From: Spirochaetaceae bacterium
GTDB taxonomy: Bacteria > Spirochaetota > Spirochaetia > SZUA-6 > Bin103
Reading direction: 5' to 3'
Assembly: GCA_028818385.1 (NCBI GenBank)
Contig: JAPPNY010000066.1
Coordinates: 1 to 36,193 of the forward strand
Length of the DNA: 36,193 nucleotides
Each line of letters starts with the position of its first letter. Within the stretch, counting starts at the first letter, position 1. The position numbers were made by a program, and so were the translations under genes. Shown here in pieces: positions 30,022-36,193 of this stretch. The notes beneath the pieces are model-generated. The model was not told where the DNA came from. It made no database searches and saw nothing but the letters and a program-made list of their open reading frames with translations.

Positions 30022-32600
30022 GCGGACGGACCCCCATGATGGGGCAGTATCTGCGTCTGAAGGCGTCGCAGCCGGGTGCGATCCTGTTCTTTCGGCTCGG
30101 GGACTTCTACGAGATGTTCGCCGAGGACGCGGAGCAGGCCGCGCCGATCCTGGACATCGCGCTCACGAAACGCAACGGCGTGCCGATGTGCGGCGTTCCC
30201 CATCACGCCGCGCAGACCTACCTGACGAAGCTGCTGCGGGCCGGACGCAAGGTGGCTGTCTGCGAGCAGGTCGGGCTTCCCGAGGGCGGGCTGACCGAGC
30301 GGCGGGTCGTAGAGGTGGTCACCCCGGGAACGATCGTCGACGAGCGCCTGCTCGACCATGCCAGCAACAACTACCTGGCGGCGCTGGCCGACGGCGGCGC
30401 GGCCCTGGCGCTGGCGTGGGCCGATCTTTCCACCGGCGAACTGCGAGCCACCCGCCTGCCGCCCGGCCAGACGGAGCTGTGGCTGCGCGACCACATGCAG
30501 CGTCTGGCACCGCGCGAGCTGATCGTCCAGGAAAGCCTGCTGGACGCTGGCTCGCCGGCGGAGCGCGTGCTGGCGGAACGGCCGGACCTGGTGCTCAACC
30601 GCTATCCGGACTGGCACTTCGACGCCGAGGGAAACCACGAGATCCTGTGCCGCCAGTTCGGCGTGATCGACCTGCGCTCGTTCGGACTGGGGCGCACCGA
30701 CGCGGAAGTGCGGGCCGCCGGCGCTCTGGTAGGTTTCATCCGGCAGCACGCCCTGCACGATGCTCCCCACCTCGACGACCTCGTCGTGGAGGCGGTCGAC
30801 GCACATCTCCGCATCGACGAGCCCACGCAACGCAATCTGGAGCTCACCGCCAATCTCCTCGACGGCGGTCGCGAGCACACCCTGCTCGCGACCCTGGATC
30901 GCACGCGGACTGCCGTGGGAGCACGGCTGCTGCGCCGGTCGATCCTGGCGCCGTTGCGCGATCGGGACTCGATCGAGCGCCGCCTCGACGACGTGGAAGC
31001 GCTGTTCCGCGATCAGGCGCTGCTGTCCCGCCTGCGCGTGGAGCTGGACCGCTTTCGGGATCTCGAGCGGCTGACGGCGCGCAGCTCCCTGGGCCGTTCC
31101 GACGCGCGCGAGCTGCTGGCGATCCGCACCTGCCTGCAGTGCGCGCTCACCGTCGCCGACCTCCTGGCGGACTGCGTTCCCCGGCTGGCCGCGGCGCTCC
31201 GCGTTCACGACGACCACCTCGGACCGCTGCTCGAAGCGCTGCGTGACGCCCTGTGCGACGCGCCCGAAGGCACGGCGTTCAGGGCCGGCCACTCCACGGA
31301 GCTGGACCGCCTGCAGGCCGCCACCGAGACGGCCGAACGGGAACTTGCGCAGTACGCCGACGAGGTGCGGACGGAAACCGGTATCGCGTCCGCGCGGCTG
31401 AAGCACAACCGCGTGCTCGGCTATTTCTTTGACATCACCAAACCGAACCTGAGCCGCGTGCCCGGCCACTTCATCCGCCGGCAGAGCCTTGCCAACTCGG
31501 AACGCTTCACGACCGAACGGCTCATGGACCTGGACGCCCGCATCGGACGGGCGCAGGCCGACCGGGAGGAGCTGGAGCGGGCCGGCCTCGTCGCGCTGCG
31601 GCAACGGGTCGCCGAGCGGTCGGCCGAGCTGCTGAGACGGGCCGCCGCGGTCGCGGAGGTCGACCTGGCGCAGTCGCTGGCGTCGGCTGCCACCGAGCTC
31701 GGCTACACCCGTCCGACCTTCGTGGACGAGGACGTCCTGGAGATCCGCGGCGGCCGGCATCCGGTAGTGGAGGCCGTCATGCCAAGCGGGGCCTTCATCC
31801 CGAACGGGATCGACCTGGGGACCTCGGAACGGGTCGTCTTGCTGACGGGACCCAACATGGCCGGCAAGTCCACCTATCTGCGGCAGACGGCCCTGATCGC
31901 GATCATGGGACACGTCGGCTCGTTCGTGCCCGCCGAGCAGGCGCGCCTCGGGGTCGTCGACGCCGTCTACTGTCGGGTCGGCGCAAGCGACAACATCGCA
32001 CGCGGGGAGTCGACGTTCCTGGTGGAGATGGCCGAAACGGCGCGCATCCTGCGCCTGGCGCGCCCGGCCAGCCTGGTGATCATGGACGAAATCGGCCGGG
32101 GAACCGGCAGCGACGACGGGCTGGCGATCGCCCGCGCCGTTCTGGAGCATCTGCTTTCCGCCGTGCGCGCCAAGACGCTGTTCGCCACCCACTTCCGGGA
32201 ACTGACGGCTCTGGAGCATCCCCGGCTCGTGAACCGGTCGATGGCCGTCATGGAGCGCGACGGCGACGTCGTGTTCCTGAAGACGGTGGTCGACGGGCCG
32301 GCCGACCGCTCGCACGGCATCCACGTCGCGCGCATGGCCGGGATCCCGGGCGGCGTCAGCGATCTGGCCGCGCGGTATCTCGAAGACTCTCCGCGAGCGG
32401 ACCGCGCGCGGTCGACAGAGCCCCCGGCGCAGACCGAGGCGCCGGCGCAGCCGCCCCTGTTCGACGCCCGCGGCCCCGACGGCCGGGAGCCGGCGCGCGG
32501 CGCTGCCGTCATCGACGAGTTGCTGCGGCTGGACCTGGGCATCCTGCGCCCGATCGACGCGCTCAACCTTCTGCACGAGTGGCAGCGGCGCGTCCGGTGA
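30018..32600 (+). CDS. mutS: DNA mismatch repair protein MutS
   Basis: The 860-residue product has the mismatch-reading motif FFRLGDFYEMF (Phe-x-Glu), MCGVPHHA, the connector and lever domains, the clamp (NRVLGYFFDITKPNL), and the ABC-type ATPase with Walker A LLTGPNMAGKSTYLRQ, the signature region ESTFLVEMAETARIL, Walker B LVIMDEIGRGTGSDDG and the His of FATHF. It recognises base mismatches and small loops. The C-terminal tail is Pro/Ala-rich then a short helix bundle for tetramer contact. MutL is not in the window. Confidence 0.97.
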   Translation: MSGRTPMMGQYLRLKASQPGAILFFRLGDFYEMFAEDAEQAAPILDIALTKRNGVPMCGVPHHAAQTYLTKLLRAGRKVAVCEQVGLPEGGLTERRVVEVVTPGTIVDERLLDHASNNYLAALADGGAALALAWADLSTGELRATRLPPGQTELWLRDHMQRLAPRELIVQESLLDAGSPAERVLAERPDLVLNRYPDWHFDAEGNHEILCRQFGVIDLRSFGLGRTDAEVRAAGALVGFIRQHALHDAPHLDDLVVEAVDAHLRIDEPTQRNLELTANLLDGGREHTLLATLDRTRTAVGARLLRRSILAPLRDRDSIERRLDDVEALFRDQALLSRLRVELDRFRDLERLTARSSLGRSDARELLAIRTCLQCALTVADLLADCVPRLAAALRVHDDHLGPLLEALRDALCDAPEGTAFRAGHSTELDRLQAATETAERELAQYADEVRTETGIASARLKHNRVLGYFFDITKPNLSRVPGHFIRRQSLANSERFTTERLMDLDARIGRAQADREELERAGLVALRQRVAERSAELLRRAAAVAEVDLAQSLASAATELGYTRPTFVDEDVLEIRGGRHPVVEAVMPSGAFIPNGIDLGTSERVVLLTGPNMAGKSTYLRQTALIAIMGHVGSFVPAEQARLGVVDAVYCRVGASDNIARGESTFLVEMAETARILRLARPASLVIMDEIGRGTGSDDGLAIARAVLEHLLSAVRAKTLFATHFRELTALEHPRLVNRSMAVMERDGDVVFLKTVVDGPADRSHGIHVARMAGIPGGVSDLAARYLEDSPRADRARSTEPPAQTEAPAQPPLFDARGPDGREPARGAAVIDELLRLDLGILRPIDALNLLHEWQRRVR

Positions 32601-33319
32601 GCGGCACCGCGGCATGCGGCTCCGCGCTGCGAGCGCTGATCACGCACGCGCTCATGGAACGTTGCCTGGCGTGCGGCGCTGCGCTGACGTGCGCCGGCGA
32701 CTGCCGCGTTCCCGTGTGCGCCGCCTGCCGGTCGCGGCTGGAGGTGATCACGGGACGCCGGTGCCTCACATGCAGCCGCCAGCTCATGTCGGAGACGAAC
32801 CGGTGCACGCGGTGCCGGAACCGGGACTACGCGTTCGCGTCAAACACGTCGCTTCTGGCCTATACCGGCGCGACCCGGCGCCTGCTGTACCACTACAAGT
32901 TCAGGGCGCGAACGCGGCTGGCCGACCTGTTCGCCTGCGCCCTGCACACTGCCGGGCTCGTGGACGGGGACAGTCACGTCATCCCGGTTCCGGCTCGACC
33001 GCGACGTCCGCTGCAGCGGACGTCGACGAGATTCGACCAGACCGGACTGATCGCGCGCAGTCTGCGCCGCCGCACGGGTTGCACCGTCCACCACGCGCTC
33101 CGCCGCAGCTCCGGGCCGCCCCAGAAGCGGCTCGACTACGATGCGCGATCGCGCAACGTCGCCGGCCGCATCCGTCCCGCCGCCGCACGGCCGCTGCCGG
33201 CGCGGGTCATACTGCTGGACGACGTGTTCACGACGGGAGCGACCGCGCATGAATGTGCTCTGGTGCTGGCGCGCTGCGGGGTGCGGGAAACCCGCGTGGT
33301 GACCGTCGCGCTGGGCTGA
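32597..33319 (+). CDS. comF: ComF-family phosphoribosyltransferase-like protein
   Basis: The 240-residue product has an N-terminal zinc ribbon (CLACGAAL, CAAC, CLTC, CTRC), the middle motif LLYHYKFRART, PVPARPRR, and the PRPP-binding loop VILLDDVFTTGATAHE. ComF proteins are needed for DNA uptake in competent bacteria; in others the role is unclear. GTG 32597 overlaps the mutS stop. It is the last gene before a terminator at 33430-33456. Confidence 0.92.
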   Translation: MSGTAACGSALRALITHALMERCLACGAALTCAGDCRVPVCAACRSRLEVITGRRCLTCSRQLMSETNRCTRCRNRDYAFASNTSLLAYTGATRRLLYHYKFRARTRLADLFACALHTAGLVDGDSHVIPVPARPRRPLQRTSTRFDQTGLIARSLRRRTGCTVHHALRRSSGPPQKRLDYDARSRNVAGRIRPAAARPLPARVILLDDVFTTGATAHECALVLARCGVRETRVVTVALG

Positions 33320-33344
33320 GCCGGCCGCTCCGACACCCCCGGCC

Positions 33345-33374
33345 TTGACCGGCTCGCCCGATCCGCTCTACCTT
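33345..33374 (+). promoter_or_regulatory. Candidate sigma-70 promoter ahead of rimP-nusA-infB
   Basis: TTGACC (33345-33350), an 18-bp spacer and TACCTT (33369-33374) resemble -35 and -10 boxes. A transcript from here would meet the hairpin and T-run at 33430-33456 before rimP, so that terminator could act as an attenuator of a short leader RNA. Confidence 0.35.
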
Positions 33375-33429
33375 GATCATGCGCCGGCAAGCCGCACGGA
33401 GCGGTGATCCCGGCGGGGTCGTATCGGTG

Positions 33430-33456
33430 GGAGTCGATGGGTTCGACTCCTTTTTT
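33430..33456 (+). terminator. Intrinsic terminator
   Basis: A perfect 8-bp stem GGAGTCGA (33430-33437) and TCGACTCC (33443-33450) with loop TGGGT is followed at once by six T. It lies 110 bp after comF and 80 bp before rimP. It may end the long upstream operon, or attenuate a leader from the promoter at 33345. Confidence 0.85.
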
Positions 33457-33510
33457 GTGCCTGAGGCGGCGGCGTGAGTCGCGGGACTCGCGTCGGCCTC
33501 GGAGTCCGGA

Positions 33511-33553
33511 TTGTCCGGGGAGGTGAGGTGACAGGTTGTCCGGGGAGGTGAGG
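33511..33553 (+). repeat. 18-bp direct repeat spanning the rimP start
   Basis: TTGTCCGGGGAGGTGAGG occurs at 33511-33528 and 33536-33553, 25 bp apart. The first copy supplies the Shine-Dalgarno (AGGTGA) for the TTG that opens the second copy. It appears to be a duplication of the translation start region. Confidence 0.9.
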
Positions 33554-34141
33554 AACGGCGACGGTCAGTACGGCGCCGGCGGCGATGACGACGCGGCAGC
33601 GGCCGCCTCGCCGTCCGTTGCGGAACCTGCGGCGCGGCAGCACGACGGCGTGCGGTTGAGCGGTTTCGCCGAGCAGGTGCGCTCGGAAGTGGAGCCGGCG
33701 GTACGTTCGTACGGCTTTGCCCTGGTGGAGCTGGACGCCGCACGCCTCGCGCGGCGCAGCCTGGTCCGCCTGGTGGTGTACCGGGCCGGCGCGATGACGG
33801 TGGACGACTGCGCGGAGCTGGCGCGGGCCGTGCGCTATCGGCTGGCACTGGTGCCCGGCGCCGAAGACGCCCGGCTGGAGGTGAGTACGCCCGGGACCGA
33901 GCGCCAGCTCAAGTCGCCGCACGAGTACGCGATCTTCCGCGGGCGGACGGTGGCGGTGCTGGTGGGTGACGACTGGGTGCGGGGCGTCATCCTGTCGGCC
34001 GAAGACGGTATAGTAACGCTTCACACCGGCACGGCAGAGCGAGAGATCGAGACAGGACGGATCAGGAAGGGACGGTTGAGCGAAGACATGATTGACCGAA
34101 GCAATCACGACGGACTTGGGGACGGAACCGATGTCCAGTGA
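33536..34141 (+). CDS. rimP: Ribosome maturation factor RimP
   Basis: The 201-residue product has the RimP core: VRSEVEPAVRSYGFALVELDAA, LVRLVVYRAGAMTVDDCAELARAV, then LEVSTPGTERQLKSPHEYAIFRGRTVAVLV and a C-terminal SH3-like domain. It matures the 30S subunit. A 35-residue acidic/Ala-rich N-terminal extension precedes the core. TTG 33536 has AGGTGA 5 nt upstream; GTG 33548 is an alternative. It overlaps nusA by 11 nt, the standard rimP-nusA-infB order. Confidence 0.93.
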   Translation: MSGEVRNGDGQYGAGGDDDAAAAASPSVAEPAARQHDGVRLSGFAEQVRSEVEPAVRSYGFALVELDAARLARRSLVRLVVYRAGAMTVDDCAELARAVRYRLALVPGAEDARLEVSTPGTERQLKSPHEYAIFRGRTVAVLVGDDWVRGVILSAEDGIVTLHTGTAEREIETGRIRKGRLSEDMIDRSNHDGLGDGTDVQ

Positions 34142-35849
34142 GATGGCGTTGGCGATCCGCCAGCTCGTACAGGACCGCGGCATCTCCGAGGACCTGATCG
34201 TCAAGACGGTCGAGGACGTGCTGCTCGCAGCCTACAAGCGCCGATTCGGCACGTCCGAGAACGCCGTCATCCGCTTCAACGATGACGCCACCGATGTCAC
34301 CATCTATGCGCAGAAGCGCATCGTCGCCGTGGTTGACGACCCGGTCACGGAGATCGGGCTGCAGGACGCGCTGGGGTACGACGATCAGGCGGAGATCGGC
34401 GACGAGCTGCTGATCGAGATCAATCCGCGCGACTTCGATCGCGTCTCCATCCAGAGCGCCAAGCAGCGCGCTCGACAGACCCTTCGCGAGATCCAGAAGG
34501 ACACGCTGTACTCGGAGTATGAGGACAAGGTCGGTGAGATGATCATCGGCTACCACCAGCGCGAGCGGAACGGCGCCATCTTCGTGGACCTGGGCAGGAC
34601 GGAAGGCATCATGCCGCGAAAGTACCAGAGCCCGCGGGAGGTGTATCGGCCGAACGACCGCATCCGCGCCCTCATCTACGAAGTGGAGAAGACCCCCACC
34701 GGCCTGCAGATCATCCTGTCGCGTACGCACACGCAGTTCGTGCGCAAGATCTTCGAGCTCGAGGTGCCGGAGATCTACGATGGCACGATCGAGATCTACA
34801 AGATGGTCCGGGAGCCCGGCTACCGAACCAAGATGGCCGTGTACTCCACCCGCGATGACGTGGATCCGGTCGGAGCCTGCGTCGGCATGCGTGGCGCGCG
34901 CATCCAGGCGGTTGTCCGGGAGCTCGAAGGCGAGAAGATCGACGTTCTGAAGTATGATCCCGATCCTGCCGTGTTCATCAGGAACGCCCTGCAGCCGGCG
35001 GAGGTCGAAGAAGTGATCATCGTGGACGACGCGACACGGCATGCCCTGGCCGTCGTCCACGATGCTCAATTCTCGCTCGCCATCGGCCGCCAGGGACTGA
35101 ATGTCCGGCTCGCGAACCGCCTGGTGGACTGGAACATCGACGTCAAGACCCGCGCCCAGGTCGCGGACATGGATCTGGGCGGAGAGCAGAAACGGGAAGC
35201 GGCGGCGCTGTTCTCGGAAGACGAGGCGCAGGAGATCGACCGCATCTCGGAGTTGCCGGGAGTGCCCGAACGCATCGCGGCGGCATTGGCCGAGCAGGGC
35301 GTGGAACGCATCGAGGATCTGGTCGAAATGTCCGATGACCAGCTTGCAGCCACCCGCGGCCTGACCTCCGAAGACATTTCGACGATCCGCAACCTTCTCG
35401 ACGAGACGGTGGAGATCGTCGAAGAGGACGAGGTGGACCAGGTAGAGCAGGTAGAGCAGGGGGACGAAGCTCCGCCGCCCGCCGATCAGGCCGGCGTGCC
35501 GGTCGCGGAAGCTGCACCTGCCGGCGACGTGGCCGAAGAGGTCGGCGGAGCCGAAGAGATCAGCGGTGCCGAAGAGGTCAGCGCGGTGAAAGAGGTCGAC
35601 GTGGTGGAAGAGGTCGACGTGGTGGAAGAGGTCGAGGAGATCACCTCCGTCTCGGAACTGGGGCTCGAGCAGCACGTCACCGATGCGCTGGCGGCAGCCG
35701 GAGTCCAGGAGGCCGAAGCTCTCATGTCGATGTCGGAGACCGAGCTCTCCGGCGTGCCCGGTCTCAGCCCGGACGACGTGGCGGGCATACGGCAACTGCT
35801 TGAAGAGAACGTGGTGATCATCGAGGAACCGCCGGAAGGCGACGAGTAG
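34131..35849 (+). CDS. nusA: Transcription termination/antitermination protein NusA
   Basis: The 572-residue product has the N-terminal RNA-polymerase-binding domain (QLVQDRGISEDLIVKTVEDVLLAAY), the S1 domain (MIIGYHQRERNGAIFVDLG), KH1 and KH2 (GACVGMRGARIQAVVREL, FSLAIGRQGLNVRLAN), then two C-terminal helix-hairpin-helix-type acidic repeats (RISELPGVPERIAAALAEQG and SVSELGLEQHVTDALAAAG). A long acidic linker with DVVEEV repeats separates them. It controls pausing, termination and antitermination. The ATG at 34131 matches the family start (MSSEMALAIRQL); TTG 34092 is in frame upstream. Confidence 0.97.
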   Translation: MSSEMALAIRQLVQDRGISEDLIVKTVEDVLLAAYKRRFGTSENAVIRFNDDATDVTIYAQKRIVAVVDDPVTEIGLQDALGYDDQAEIGDELLIEINPRDFDRVSIQSAKQRARQTLREIQKDTLYSEYEDKVGEMIIGYHQRERNGAIFVDLGRTEGIMPRKYQSPREVYRPNDRIRALIYEVEKTPTGLQIILSRTHTQFVRKIFELEVPEIYDGTIEIYKMVREPGYRTKMAVYSTRDDVDPVGACVGMRGARIQAVVRELEGEKIDVLKYDPDPAVFIRNALQPAEVEEVIIVDDATRHALAVVHDAQFSLAIGRQGLNVRLANRLVDWNIDVKTRAQVADMDLGGEQKREAAALFSEDEAQEIDRISELPGVPERIAAALAEQGVERIEDLVEMSDDQLAATRGLTSEDISTIRNLLDETVEIVEEDEVDQVEQVEQGDEAPPPADQAGVPVAEAAPAGDVAEEVGGAEEISGAEEVSAVKEVDVVEEVDVVEEVEEITSVSELGLEQHVTDALAAAGVQEAEALMSMSETELSGVPGLSPDDVAGIRQLLEENVVIIEEPPEGDE

Positions 35850-35867
35850 GGGGCGGGCAGCAGAGAC

Positions 35868-36193
35868 ATGGCGGAGAAGAACGAGAAGGGCGCGCAGAGA
35901 ACGCCGGAAGACGAAACGGAGAGCAAGCCCAAGCCGAAGGTAACGCTCATAAAGAAGCGGCCCGAGCCTCAAGCCGCAAGCGACTCGGAGCCCGCCCGGC
36001 CGCCGGTGAAACGGAAAGTCGTCATCCGCCGGCGTCCGATCGAGGTACCGGCGCGCCCGGCGACACCCCCGCCGCCGCCCGAGTCGCCTGCGCCACCCAA
36101 GCCCCAGCCTCGCAAGGAGGAGGTACCGGCCGCGCGGCCGGCCGCCCCCCCGCCCCCGGGCCCGCGCCTCGATCCGCTGCATCAGCCGGTTCA
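35868..36193 (+). CDS. infB: Translation initiation factor IF-2, N-terminal part (runs off the window)
   Basis: An open frame starts at ATG 35868 (MAEKNEKGAQRT) and stays open to the window edge. It encodes a Lys/Pro/Ala-rich segment with KPKPKVTLIKKRPEP and PPVKRKVVIRRRPIEVP, which is the poorly conserved N-terminal region of spirochaetal IF-2. The GTPase part lies beyond. Position directly after nusA, 18 bp on, supports the call strongly; sequence alone is moderate. Confidence 0.85.
   Translation, partial: MAEKNEKGAQRTPEDETESKPKPKVTLIKKRPEPQAASDSEPARPPVKRKVVIRRRPIEVPARPATPPPPPESPAPPKPQPRKEEVPAARPAAPPPPGPRLDPLHQPV

Noticed and set aside
1..36193. CRISPR arrays
   Set aside because: No regularly spaced repeats of 23-50 bp with unique spacers were seen; the repeats found are short tandem or direct duplications.

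Overview
The window looks like the chromosome of a GC-rich, double-membrane bacterium, most likely a spirochaete known mainly from environmental genomes. This is inferred from gene order and protein style: smpB next to a lepB of spirochaetal type, tamB-bamA-skp-(ruvX)-mutS in one run as in Treponema, and rimP-nusA-infB. No rRNA gene is present to confirm it.

Positions 1 to about 3200 are accessory DNA, read almost entirely on the minus strand. A P4-type tyrosine integrase lies at the right edge (1818-3047), followed leftwards by an odd long-variable-arm tRNA, a small unknown ORF, an AlpA-type regulator and a DUF3102-like ORF that contains a perfect 30-bp palindrome. This looks like one end of an integrative element whose other end lies outside the window.

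Positions 3232-10704 hold a minus-strand pair (a membrane/winged-helix-like protein and a double zf-TFIIB zinc-ribbon protein). These are followed by a plus-strand run: a CaCA cation antiporter, a formylglycine-type sulfatase, a CrtI-like desaturase, a CrtB-like synthase and an unrecognised polytopic membrane protein. The last three look like a carotenoid (or related C30/C40 polyene) locus.

Positions 10731-14505 hold the trans-translation pair ssrA (tmRNA) and smpB, a cysteine-free membrane-anchored PEGA/SUMF1-fold protein, and divergent lepB. Positions 14584-18492 are yebC, ruvC, ruvA, ruvB and queA, packed or overlapping. tmk is on the minus strand at 18585-19211.

From 19218 to 33319 ten genes run in one direction with 1-26 nt overlaps at most junctions: a secreted unknown protein, ExbB-, ExbD- and TonB-like proteins, TamB, BamA, Skp, RuvX, MutS and ComF. 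This couples an energised envelope motor to outer-membrane biogenesis, with DNA repair/recombination genes downstream. An intrinsic terminator at 33430-33456 separates this from rimP-nusA-infB, where infB runs off the right edge.

The most unusual signals are the class II tRNA with a GAU (Ile) anticodon inside the mobile region, the 30-bp palindrome in the DUF3102-like ORF, the very long all-Glu-Pro TonB linker joined to the tamB-bamA operon, and the unknown membrane protein of the carotenoid locus.
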